A stretch of 64,000 nt of DNA from Chrysomallon squamiferum (lineage: Eukaryota; Mollusca; Gastropoda; Neomphalida; Peltospiridae): assembly GCA_012295275.1 (NCBI GenBank), contig CM022672.1, positions 4,118,443-4,182,442 on the forward strand. The letters are read 5' to 3'. This document shows, piece by piece, positions 26,655-40,306 of this stretch. Made by a program: the position numbers and the translations under genes. Position 1 is the first letter of the stretch, and every line of letters starts with the position of its first letter. A model generated the notes under the pieces. That model did not search any database. It was not told the DNA's origin and was given only the letters and a program-made list of their open reading frames with translations.

Positions 26655-29600
26655 AATTGAACTTTATACAATAGAAAGTATAAAAATATTTATCTTTTTT
26701 AATACTAACTTTCAGTAATAAGGTTAAAATTCATTTTTACTTTCTTCTCAGTCATTTATTATCACTCACTCATCCTACATGCATGTGGAGGGTTAATATT
26801 TTTTTTTTCAAAATGTATTTTATTAATTTATTCACACTTATATTTACTAAATTAAAGTTTATCTTCAGGTGTAAACTTTGCCTTAACTATCACCATCATC
26901 ATCATATCCCACATTTATCAAATAACTTTCAAGTTTATTTTTGATTACTTCCCTAATTAAGATAACTGATCAAAAATGTTAATGAGAAAATTAGTGTGGT
27001 ATGTTGTTCAGTTAAATATGTGCCTCCAAATATCTTTCTGATTGTGTTAAAAAATATTAAAAAGAATTTTAAAAACATTTTTGCAGCTAAATCATGACTG
27101 AAGATAGATTGCACATTTTTTGTAATGGATATTACCAAGATCAGATATAATCTTAGCTTTGGTATTTAGTATTTGTATTTCACTGTGTCTGTGACAGATC
27201 AGTATTTTCAAAGTTCATAGACTGACATTAATATTTTTGTCTTTTGATTGTATTCCTTAATTCTGCACAGAAGGGTTAATGCTCGTGGTATCATGTGCAA
27301 GTGAGATAAGATCAATATTTTTCTATAGGCATTTCAGAACAGTATTTGTTTTTCCATAACTGTGCTAGTATAATACTATTTGTTTGCTGGAGTTTATATA
27401 ATGTCTACACAAACTTTTATAAGAACAGGTAAGTTTGTCAAAGTATCTGCTTAAAAAGAAGTCATAATTATGTTATTTGGAATATTTTATTTCAACTTGA
27501 TATAAATATACAGATTAAAAGGATTAACATGTTTTTATAATATTTCTGATGATTTGAATTACAGGTGAAATTCTGTTTGTTGCTATGTGAATAATATAAA
27601 ACAGGTCATTGTAGCTAATATCTGTTTAAAAAGAAGATGTATTACTGGGGATATTTCATTTCAACTTCATGGAAATATATATATGAAAAGGATTAATGTT
27701 TTAGATAATTTTGAGGATTTTGATTAGAGGTGAAATTCGGTTTGTGTTTACATGGATAGTGTGACTTAGTTAAGGATCATTATTGCTTTGACCCAGAGGT
27801 AGCTTTAGAATTCATGCTATGGCCTACTGATAAACAATATTTGCCCATATATCCTAAGCAGTGTAGCCTAAGTGATGCAGAAAAATAATAAAATACGTAA
27901 AATAAATGTATTTAGTAATTACCATTTCAAATTGTTAGTTTTACACTATTTCACAGTCTCATAAAGTAATGCATCTCAAAAAAACGTTTTATTTAAAATA
28001 CATTTTTATGTAATATATATGTGTCTGTATGCACGTATGTATGTGACATTGTTGTTTTTCAGATGATCAGGTCCCCTCGATGGAAATTTTACGCAAACGG
28101 GATTTGCAGTTTCTCGAGTCAGAGAGGGTAATGCACACAGTCCGAGGCTTGACAGGAGAGAAGTCTGGCTCCGGAGACAGTCCGCCCCGGAGCAGACCCA
28201 GAGGTTTGTCGATGACCTCGCAAATGAAGAGTGTGGAAGAAGATGCTATAGAACCGGTATGATGCCTTCTTGTTAACTAATTCTCTTTTTAATTAAAGGT
28301 GTATTTACTTACATTTTATTTTGTTCACTTTAACACGAGCAATATTTTATTACTGACTGTTTTAAATTATTTTTCTTTAAGCACAGGTATTTATTGTTTT
28401 AAATTAGTTTGTGTTAAAAAACAGGTGTAATATTTGGTTTCTGATTGTTTTAAATTTCTCCCTTTAAAACATCTAGAATATTTTATTTTATTATTTTAAA
28501 TATTTTTAAAATTAGAACTAACACAATTTTTTATGTTTGTTTGTTGTTTGTTTTATTTTTATGACTAATACCATTTTAACTTAATTTTTCTTTGGACCTG
28601 GTATGATACCTTATAATGACTACTTACATTTAAAATTTTTAATGGGTTCACAGTATATCTTGTTAATTCTGACTAGATTTACCTGTGTACTTGTCATTAT
28701 TTTCTATAATGTGTTTTCTTTTATTTCAAACTCCCACAGTTTTCCAAATTCAAACATATGAACCAGTAATGGCAGTTATTTGTTGATTTATTTGTTGATT
28801 TATTTATTTATTTTATTATTATTATTATTATTTTTTTTTTTTACTTCTTTGGTTCCTATCTTCAGTTTTGTGTTCAGCTATCAGAATAAAACAAGATTTT
28901 ATTTGCTTTACTTTCTGATTAATTTTAAACTTTATTTTCCTTTTTGATTTCCTTTCCTTTTCAAAGTTTTCTGTTATGTATATATTTATCCCTTGCTGGA
29001 GACACAATGATAATGATGAACAAGTTTGAATGACTTGAAGTGAAATTTAATTTAGGACTTGGCACATCTTGATCGTAAACTAATTGTCCTTGATGGGGCC
29101 ATTCTTGTCCTGGAGCCGTTCAAGGTAAATCACAGCCACCAGTTCCTCCACTCCCTTGCTTTCCCTGGCCAGGGCTATCATGTGGCCACAGATCTTTTGT
29201 TCAGCTTTTTGTATATTTATTTACACTGGTTCATTTTTTTGTCTATCTTTTTGATTTCTGTTTCCTCAAATTAGAAAAGGCTGAATGCAGAATTCTCAAA
29301 TCAAAAAATCTATACTCACAACTTACTATTATCTACATTTTTCAAATCCAAAACTTGCTTCCTGAAACCACAATTAGTTCTGTGTAAAATGTATTCTCAG
29401 CTTTTAAGTGTATGTTTGTCTTTCCTCAAAAGCAGAATAACTTTTCATTAAATATATAAAGTATCCTATCCCAGTACTCAAAATACTTCCAGCATTTCTC
29501 AGATCTTTGTATTAAAATAGTTCTCTTAATGTAACCAAATTCATTTACAGTCATACCTTACAAAGTTATGCATCATGAAGAATAATACCTTGATGTAAAA

Positions 29601-30509
29601 AAAAAAAAAAAAATAATAATAATGATAAATAAATAAATAAATAAATTCATAATAATAATAAGCTAACATATTGATATTTATGATGCCTGTCTTACAACAT
29701 TTAGGACAGAAACTTTAACGTATATTCTCTGTTTAATATTTAATTCTGCATTACATTTTGTATGGTTCCAAATATTTTATTTTATATTTACCCATTCAGT
29801 GAAAGGCTGGATATTTTTAAAAGTGTAAAGTTTCTGTTACATATGTATAATCACATTATGTACAGTTTATTTATGTCATTACCATTTATTCATTTTTGCA
29901 GTTTGATGTACTAAATATTTTAAGTTAAATCTATACACCCCTTGGTATGATCTAAATATTTAATACTTAAAACATTTAAATGTTAATAAATATCTGAAAC
30001 TCCTGGATGTTCTTTAAATATTTTGAGATTTGGATGGGGTTTGGTGTTTTATTATTGCACAAGAATTTAATTACATGTTGATTTTTGTTGTAATATTTTT
30101 ATGTTTTTAAGTTTATTCTGGATTACAGGTTTGGGTTTTTACTGGTATACTTTAATTTCATACTGTTCATGTATTGTACTATTTTTATGTTGATATTATG
30201 CTGAGTTTGTTAATTAATTATTTCATTTTAATGAAAACCAAATACAAATATATCAGATTTTATGTATTATCTGAAATATTACAATAATTCATAAAAATAG
30301 TATTATTGTTATCTATAATTTATTTGTTGTAGAAAAGAAAAAAGTAATCCAAAATAAAAACATGAAAAACATACAGAAATTTTAATTTCAGTAGTTTCAA
30401 AGTTTGTTATTTATTTATTTATTTTATTTTATTTTGTTATTGTTTTTCAATCTGTTATGCTTGTCATTTTATTTTACTAATAAGAATTTTTTATTTGTAC
30501 AGGTTTACA

Positions 30510-30577
<68 letters not shown>

Positions 30578-33200
30578 TTTTTATTTTTATATTTATTTTT
30601 ATTATTGGAGTTAAATTATATTACTATTAATATTTTTTTTTTATTTATTTTATTTGTTTCAGATTAAGGGGAGTTCAATCTTCGAAAACACAGCAGCAGC
30701 AGCAGATAGCGAAACTAGTGAGGAACCACAAATATCTGTTGCCAAGATTGTGAAACAATTGGAATCGAGCGACATCGACAATCCCTTCCCCGAAGAGGAA
30801 CACTGGAAAACCACCGAGTCACTGGACAGCAAAACGGGGGAAAAGTCTCCCCTTTCGAATGGTTGGAGAAGTGTTGCCAAGACAACATTGACCGGTTCTC
30901 CACGAAGTTCCTCCAAACAAGAAGAGTTAGTCATTGGTCTGACTCTCCAGTCGGAGAGTGAGCTAAGCCATTGCCGTTCACAGAATGACAGCGACTCCGC
31001 GACGTCAAGCCCAAACCTGAAACGAGCCAAACGAGGCAATCGGGACGAATCTAGCACCGAAACCACAGCTCCACCTCTGCCAAAAACACGGCCGCCATCT
31101 TTGTCGAAGATGAAGGTTTTCGCACAAGGGACATCCTACTACTTGCCCAGTTCTGGCCATGATGCCAGCGCTGATGAAAGTTTGCCACACGACAGCGTCA
31201 ACCGACAGAACACTGTGACATCACTGGACACGTGCTCAGTGCAGACGTCCAGGACAGCATTTTCAGTCGACAGTGTGGCTGACAGTGGCCGAGGTACCGC
31301 ATCGACCTCTAGAGGCAACATTAAGGATAGAATAGCCCAAATAGAAAGACAGTTACAGGTAATTATAAACTGTATGGAATGAAATGAATTAAAATGTTAA
31401 ACAGCTACTCAGGTTAAAAAGAGTTTTTGTGTGTGTGTGTGTGTGTGTGTGTTTTTTATATTATTATTATTTGGGTTTTTTCCCTCATATCAGTTTAAAT
31501 TCACAATCAAACAAATAATTTTAATATTCCAAGTCTGTTAAACAATCAGATTAAACTAAAGTATTAACATTTAAATTATTTAAATCCCACAGTATTATTA
31601 GTTATTTACAATTTAATTGACAGTTTCATTTCTGACATGAGAATAACAAATTTCTTTATTTCAGTTTTAATAGATACCATGATTAATTTTAAAATTAAAT
31701 ATTGAATTTGTTTTCTAGGGAAAAGACAGTAGTGCAGAAAGTAGGATAGATGATAATGACAGTGTTTTTACATGGTCAAAGGTACGTGTTAGATAAAATG
31801 TTTGAAACCATCATTATCTGTTAATTCATTATATTTCATATCTGATATCAATATTATTATAATTGTGTCTACCTAAATAGAAAATAAATATTATGTTGAG
31901 ATGTTTCATTAAATAAATATTCATTCATTTTTTTCTCTTATAACAAAAAGAAAAAATTATTTTATTCCATTCATAATTATTGACATTCTGATATATATTG
32001 TTAAAATACATAGCCAGTAGATTTAAACTTGTTACTGAATGTTTATAATTCTGTAATTTTTTATTGAAGACGTCAGAAAAGACCAGACAACTGGAGGCCT
32101 CTGAAACTGAAGTGAAGCAGTTAAAGGAAGAGGTAAATACAGGCTTTATTTTTTATTTATATATATTAAAAATATTCTTTAAGAATACCTTTAGTGATGT
32201 CATGTTGAAAATGCATAAATAATGATGTTGATGTTGATAAGAATTTTTAACATAAACAAAATAATCCTAAATTTTTTTAAATAATATTTTTTTATTTATT
32301 GTCATATAAAATATATATATATATATGTAACTTTATGGCTCTTTCATCAGTTAAATATTAAATTTCATATTTTTCACTAACTTGTCTCTTTTGATAATGC
32401 TGAAATAAATAGTTTGAACTATTTTTATTATAATAATAAGAATAAATATTTAAAATGTTCATTAAAATTTGTAGTCTTCAGAAAATGCAAACATAAATTT
32501 TAGATAAAAAAAAAAAATGTTTTCTTCCCTAATTTATAGGAATATTTTTGTACCTCTTATTTTTTTAAAAGGAATCAAAACAAAAATAAAGTTAAGTAAT
32601 ATTAATAATTAAAAATCCAGATGAAAGTGAAATGGTAATAATAAAAATTAATTAATTATTTAATATAATATTAACGGGTTTTGGGTTTTACTTTTTCAAG
32701 CACAGACATTTTATTATGATAAATGCCTGTTAATAGTATTTTTGTTATCATTTTTTTTATCTACTAATATTTATGCAAAAAATAAAACAATAGATACAGG
32801 TAAAATATACCATTATGTTCTGTAACAAACAAAATTTGTAAAGTGAATACAAACTCTTAATTTATGCCTCAGTTGTGACATTTTTACCTTTTATGTTTGT
32901 ATGTTCATGGGTGAAATGAAAAGGAAAAAAAAAAAAAAATAATAATAAATAAAATAAAATAAATAAAAATCTAAGCAAGTTGAACATGAATGTACATTGA
33001 CAATTGTTTTATCAGCACCCCCCTGCTTACCGACGGCGCCAGAAGGTAAGTGAGGGGAATGTGTGGCGCACATCACTCTTGTTTTCACCAAAGTCTCGTC
33101 AAAAGCAATCACAAGGTTTGGGTCTTTTATTTTTTTTTATTATTTTTTTTTTTTTTGGTTTATTTTATGTTATTTGGATAAGGTATAGTTCATTATTTTT

Positions 33201-33236
<36 letters not shown>

Positions 33237-36200
33237 TTTTGTTGGGGTGGTAAAGGGAATTTTCTAATGCTTAGCTTTTCTGACTTTATGCTCAATTAAA
33301 TTTTCCAAATATTAAAATACAAGCATAACTTAAAATAAAATCAACAACAACAAAAAAAAAAATAAATAAATAAATAAATAAATGAATAAAAATAAAACAT
33401 GCAGATTTCTTCTATAAATTTATTCTGATTATTTGAAAGTAGTTTTAATTTTACAAGATTATTTTAAAATAATTAATTGAAACTGACATTAATTTTTTTA
33501 TGCTTCCCATAACATTGCAAAACTCAAAATAACATCAGTTTTGATAATAACTTCAATTTCAGTATTAATGTTTTTTGAATCATTCTAAAATAGCATTAAT
33601 AAAAATTAAAATTATTCTAAAATAGCATTAATGAAAATTAAAATTATTCTAAAATAGCATTAATGAAAATTAAAACTATTCTAAAATAACTGATTGAAAA
33701 TTATCCTAAAATGATGACATTGAAAATAAAACAAATTCAGATTTCACAATAAACTGTCAGAAAAGCTAGTAAAAGGTAGATTTTTTTTTTTTTTTTTTTT
33801 TTTTTTGCACAATTCAAGTAGTTGCCATTGCCAGCAAGGTGAGGGGCTCCTGCTCTATAAATAGAATTTCTCTTCTTTTTTTTTTCTTTTTTTCAGCTTT
33901 TTATTCAACTATCAGAGTCTCTCTAGATGTGTGCTGACTTTTCACAACATTTCAAATCATTTTCTACATTTTTCATCTTCTGTGTGGCAGTATTGTTGTA
34001 TTATGTTTTGGTGATCTATTTTTTTATTGACTGATTTCTATATTTTTCATTGTCTGTATAGCATTGTTGTCATATTTTGTTTCGGTGATTTTTTTTTTTT
34101 ATTGATTGATTTTTATATATTTTAATTTTTAAAAGCATTTGTTCATTGTTTTAAGGTTTTCAAATTATATAGAAAAAATATAGTTTTTTTCCTTTTATGT
34201 TTTATTTATTACATTTTTCTTTCCTTTGTTTTGTTTTAATTTAAAAAAAATCTATTATATCATTTTTTATCCTTTTTATTTTATAATTATTATTATTATT
34301 ATTTTAAACTACTTTTCATCTTTCAGTATTAAAGTTTTTGTTATGATTATTTTTGTGATTTTATTTACAGTTTTTCTTTTGTTTATTATATTATTCTTTT
34401 TCCTGATGAAATCAGTTCTCTGAAATTTTGAGAACTATGTTTTTTGTTTTAAAATGATTTTAGTTGTTAATTATTTCTAAAACTTGTTAAAAAAAGTTCA
34501 GTGATATTGTTGTGGATTTTTTATATTTCTTTTTAATAAAATTGTTTTATTATTTTTTTTTTATAATTGTTATTTAATACAGATAAAAGTCCTTGAAATG
34601 CAGACGTAAACAAACTAACATAAAAAAAGCTTTCTATCAATATTTAAATATTTTTGGTAATAGGAATCTGATGACTAATAGTACATCATACTAAATCAAG
34701 ATACTGCATTTTTTAATTTCAAATCAAGAACAAAATTTAAAATTATTATCAACAAACTTATGAAATGAAGATTAATTAACTGATTGATCTATTCAGCTTT
34801 GGAATTTGTTTTTGTTTTAAATTAGTTCATTTATTGTGATAATATGTGAATAAAAAGTAAATTTCATCAGACATTCTAAAACTGAGAAAGTAGTTGGATC
34901 AGTGTAAAACATTTATGAAAAATATTTAATGAACATTTTCATCATGGAGGAGGGTAACAGCTTTGCTTGAAATGTGTCAACATGAGAAAAGAAAAGAATA
35001 ACAATTGGAACCAAAAAAATCACTGTTAAAAAAGAAATTGTTAAATTTTTAGAGTCTTAATGTCTGCTTTATCTCACTCATTAATTCATAATTGACTTCT
35101 GTCTTTTATTTGAATAAATTAAAAAGAATTTAAAACTGTTTAATTCTTCTGAATATGTAAATGTAATTTGTAATGCAATAAATTAAAAATTCACCTTTTA
35201 TCATAATTACCTGGCTAGTATCTTTTATTTGGATGAAAAATAAGATTTAATTTTTAAATTGTTTTCTAAATGTGTAAATGTAATTTCTAATGTCATAAAT
35301 TAAAATTTCAGCTTAATGTTACAGCTGTGTGCCTGATTCATATGATTAACAACAAAATCATTCTCTCACCTTATAGATAATGTAAATTACCTTTAACATT
35401 GCTTAAAGCATAAAGTCACATAATACTGTAGCTGGGTCATATCTTTGCTATCATAATAAATGTATATTAGATCACAGAATTAATAGTAGAACATATAACA
35501 TATGCAGTAGTCTATATTACTGATGGTATAGGTTAGAATGGATTTGGTTTATACAAATTACATTTTAAAATTTTGTATAGTATCATTTTGAATGATGAGC
35601 TTTAAATGTTCAGTTATTTATCTAAATTTAACAAGAAATTGCAATAACAGTAAATAAAAAATAAAAATTCTACAACTGTTAAATTTTGTTATCTAAATAA
35701 TTCATCATTTTTCTGTGAGAGCACAATTTTACATAGTACATGTGCATGTACATGTCATTCTTCAGTGTACTGCATACATCAGTTTCATTTTATAAACATC
35801 TCTAATTTTTATCTGGTATTCTGATTATTAATTAAATTTCTAATTAACAAATTAAAATATGTTTTATATATAGCTAAAATTCTGATGTGTCAGGTAAATT
35901 ATTTTTTTAAAAAGGAAAAACAATTGAAATGTGTCTTTTAATGATAATACAAGTTTGTTTAAATGTTAACATACCAAATCTTTGTGACTAAAATTTTGAT
36001 AAAACGTTATAAATATTTCATTAATGTGTATAAATTTCAGTTGACTGATTTTTATTTTTGTACTGCTTTATTCAGATAAATAAGTTAGAGAAAGAATTAG
36101 AAGAGAAAAGAAGACATATAGAAATTTTTGAAAATTGGGCAAACAGTGTTGAAAAGATGCTGAAAAATAAGGTTAGTGTTGTGGTTGTTGTTGTTGTTGT

Positions 36201-39169
36201 TGCTGCTGTTACTGTTGTTCTTATTTTTCTTCTTATTCTTTTCTGACAGCCAGTATTTTATTTGTGCTGGAATATCATTCATTTGTTTGTACATTTACTT
36301 TTGTTACGAATTGTTGATGTTCTCATTTTTTATGATAAATGATGTGATACCTGTTTCAGATTTATTGTCAACTATTTCCAATTCCAAACTTATTTATTTT
36401 ATAACATTTTTCAGTATGTCTAAATGTCTAAATATCCATAAATAAATACATACTTTTTATTAAAATTTAAGAAAAAATTGAAAAGTGATTTTAATTTAAA
36501 GATCTTAAAAATATAAATTGTATATGAATTTTTTTTTTATTAAAAAAAAAAAAAAAAAAAACAAATAAGAAATATCCAAAAAAACAACAGTTTTATCCAT
36601 CTTTGAATTAATTATAAATTAATGTTTACATTGATGATATTCAGGACAAACGAAATGATCGAAACATTGTGCAAATGATCCAAAGTGAAACAGTGAAACT
36701 GAGATATGAACTTCAGAACTCAAAATACAGACGTGAAGAACTGTTAAAAGACCCGGCAGCCATGAAAACTGAACTTGACAAGCAAGACAGGGAAATAGCT
36801 GCCAAAGTAAGAAACAATATTTTATTATTATTCTAAAATCAAATTATACATAGATGATGTAGATATATGCTTTTATATGTTTATTTTGTTTCTACATCTG
36901 TTTTGTGTGTTCTGTTTTATTTAATGTTTTTATTATGTTTATATATATGTATAACTAAACAAGTAAATAATTACTATTTTAATTTACTTGTTTTTATTAT
37001 TTTAATATTTTATATTTTTTATTTTGTTTTGCTGTAGTTATTAATCAGATTTCACTTAATTTCGATTTAAGTAAATTTCAAAATATATATCTGTCAAATA
37101 ATCATCATGCAAAAATCTGTGTTTGATATCAATAATTATTTTTCATACATTTGTTAATTTACTTGGTTTTAAAATTTATTACTTACAATTTTACATATTT
37201 ATTTATTTATTTATTTATTAATTTTCTTTTTTTAATTAATTAATTAATTTATTTTTTTTTTATTTTATTTTATTTATTTTTTTTTTTGTGTTTAATAGAA
37301 AATACTGATAGATTCACTGACTACAGAACTAAACCAGTGGAAACAGGAATGTCGGAGTATTGAGGAAATGAGGACTAACGCACTAGACTCTCTCCGCTGC
37401 CTGGAGATGGAGGTTAACGACCTTCAGGAGACAGAACATCAGCTTCAACAAATGAACATTGAATACAATAAACTGAGAAAACAGGTGAACATTAACAAAT
37501 TTAGTAAAAAAAAAATAAAAAATAAAAATTCTGTTTTATTGGATGGGGTTTTCTGGCCTGATGAAATGCTTTTCTAAGAAAATGATTTTTTAATTGATCT
37601 TTTCTACTGCCTTTTTATCAATCATTGGCTGTATTTATTTTATTATTATTAATTTTTTTTCAGGTTTTACTGTTATTTATTTATTTATTTATTTATTTTA
37701 TATCTTGAAGTTGATAGGCGAAGGGTTTTTAAAAAAAATGTTGTATTCCATATCATGATGAAATATATTTCAGTAATACCAAGTCTTTGTTGCAGTGTTT
37801 ATAGAGTATTTTTATTTATTTATTTTTTGTTTTGTTTATGTTTATTGTTACAAAATCTGCTAATACTATCCTTTTAGCTAAACTATTTTTTAGTATTAAT
37901 TTAGTTTCATCTTTACCTTGTCCAAACTGTCTTAGTGCATTATTATTATTATTATTATAAAAATGTTTATCTGATATATTTACCCAAACCATTTCCAACT
38001 GATTTGTTTTTTTTCTTCATTAACCTAATCTTAATGTAGACTAGATTGTTTTTGGTTTTGACTTTAGCTTATTTAAAACCTTTCTGTACAGACATTTGTC
38101 AGAAGTTATTGTTTGCCAAAAATATTTTATAGAAATGTTTTATTTCCAAATTCATTTTAAAATCCAGGAATGCCAAAAAATTATTTTCTAGAGATGTTTT
38201 AAGTTTTATTTCCCAATTCATTTTAAATTTCAAAACCAATGACAGCTGGTAAAACTGAAAACACTCTTTGAGACTTACCACAGCGAGAACTCTGATCTGA
38301 AAAATGAGGTAAACCACTTGAGTTCTGAAAATGAGAAACTTTCTCTGGACGTTCTCCGTCTGAGCTGTGTTGTGGAGGAGAAGCAGCTCCTAGCTGCTGA
38401 AATAGAGGAGCTAAATACTGAAATTACACAACTGAAATCTGACAAAGATGATCTACATCTGGATGTTGCCCATTTGAAACTGATTATAGAGGAAAAAGAG
38501 AAAGTTGTAGCTGAATTTGAAGGAGTGAAGGATGAAATTGAGAGAATAAAAAATCTGCTGCAAAATAGGGTACATGCACTGTACACAGACACTGCATGAG
38601 ATAAAAAAAAAAAAAAATTCACCTCCTCAAAAAAAACTCCCAGAAATTCAGCTTGAATAAATGTACTGTCACATGGAACATAGAAAGCATATAAATATGA
38701 TTCACATTTTATAATTGGAAATCTTCATTCTGATTTGGTGGTTATGATTTCCATTCATATCAAATTCACAGCACTTGTCTATTATTGTTTGATTTTTTGA
38801 AATTCTATCCTGAATGAATAGATATTTTAGTTTTTACTTAATATTTTGTTTTTTACAGTTTTCTGTCCTTAATTGTTGAAATGTCACATATTTGCTTTAT
38901 TTTTGTGTATGAGTGTTTAGAATCATTTCAGAAATTTTAATTTTATTTTATTTCTTTATATATTTTGTAGATATTTATTTTTATTTAGTCATGAAGTTAG
39001 TACAAAATGTATTTAAGAATGAAAATTGTTTTTTTCCTCACCTGATGAATTTTTTTTTTCACAGCTTTGTCATAAATATTGATTTTGTTATATTATTATG
39101 TTTATAAATATAATAAAAATAAAAATAATAAACTTCAGAATTTTTCATTAATGATAGTAAATGATGTTT

Positions 39170-39200
<31 letters not shown>

Positions 39201-40259
39201 CATATTTTTTTTTTATTTATATAATTTGTTTCATTCTTTTAATGCAATATAAACAAAATTTTCATTTTACATTTTTCTTGAAATTTTCACATGACTATTT
39301 TTAATTATATTTAATGAAAACTGACTTAATATTTAAAACATTCAAATCAAAGAAACAGAAATAAATTTATTGATTACTCAACATAATTTGATCAAATATG
39401 AAATCAGAATGAAAAAATTACTATTGTTTTCTGTAACTAAAATAAAAATTTGTCTTCAATTATCGTAATGTAAATATTTTTGTCTGTTTATTGCTGCTAA
39501 GATGGACCGAGTGGAAACTTTGAAAGAGGAAAATGCTAAACTTCGTGAAAGTTTAGAAGAATTGAGAAAGGAAAATGATGGTTTGAGAAATGTTAAAAAA
39601 GACTATGATGAATTAAAAGCAAGGGCAAGTGTCATATTTTTTGCTTTTAAAGATTTTATGTGTGAATGGTTTGTTGTGTTTTTTTTTTTTTTTTTTTTTT
39701 TTAATATGTTATTTGTATTTTTATTTTTTATTTATTTTTTCTTACTTTTTTTTTTTATGTTTGCAGTGTTTTTTATATATATTTGTTTTGTTTTTATACC
39801 AGTAAATCTTTTTTTTTATTTTTTTTTTTTTTTATTTTGTGAATTGCTTTTAATATTTAGTAATTTGTTGTTTTTTTGTTGTTTTTTTTTTTTTGTTCCT
39901 TGTGTGTAGAAACTAGAACTGGACGATTAGATTTTTTTTTATTGTTATTTTCATTTGCTGGTTTTTGTTTTTATTTTTATTTTTATTATTGTTACTATTT
40001 TTAATATTATTATTATTAATTTTTCATTTTTAAAAAAATAGAAAATAAATTTTCTTTTTGTTTTTGTTTTTATATATTATTTTTATTTTTTATTATTTTG
40101 TTATATTTTATTTCTTTATTTTCTTTATTGTTTTTGATTTTGTTCTTTAGTTAAACTGTTTAACAGGTTAATTAAATTAATAAAAAGTCATTGATTTATC
40201 ATTTAATTTTTAAAATAATCAAATATTTGTTTTTAACCTGTTCCACAATGGCAATACTT

Positions 40260-40306
<47 letters not shown>

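Larger units (their letters stand above)
25700..28062. other. Intron 10 of gene 1
   Basis: 2.36 kb, AT-rich, containing a T run (26259-26270), a (TG)n tract (26619-26651) and a 174-base tandem duplication (27426-27775). A 109-codon minus-strand open frame at 25790-26119 shows no recognisable domain. Confidence 0.7.
33046..36075. other. Intron 16 of gene 1
   Basis: 3.0 kb, extremely T-rich in its first part (T runs at 33203-33235 and 33781-33806). It holds a 32-base minisatellite (33583-33706) and a tandem duplication at 35102-35310. No coding exon recognised. Confidence 0.7.

Noticed and set aside
33046-33115. Extension of the microexon as the main form
   Set aside because: The end at gtttgg would leave phase 1, while the next exon needs phase 0, and gtaagt at 33046 is a consensus donor.
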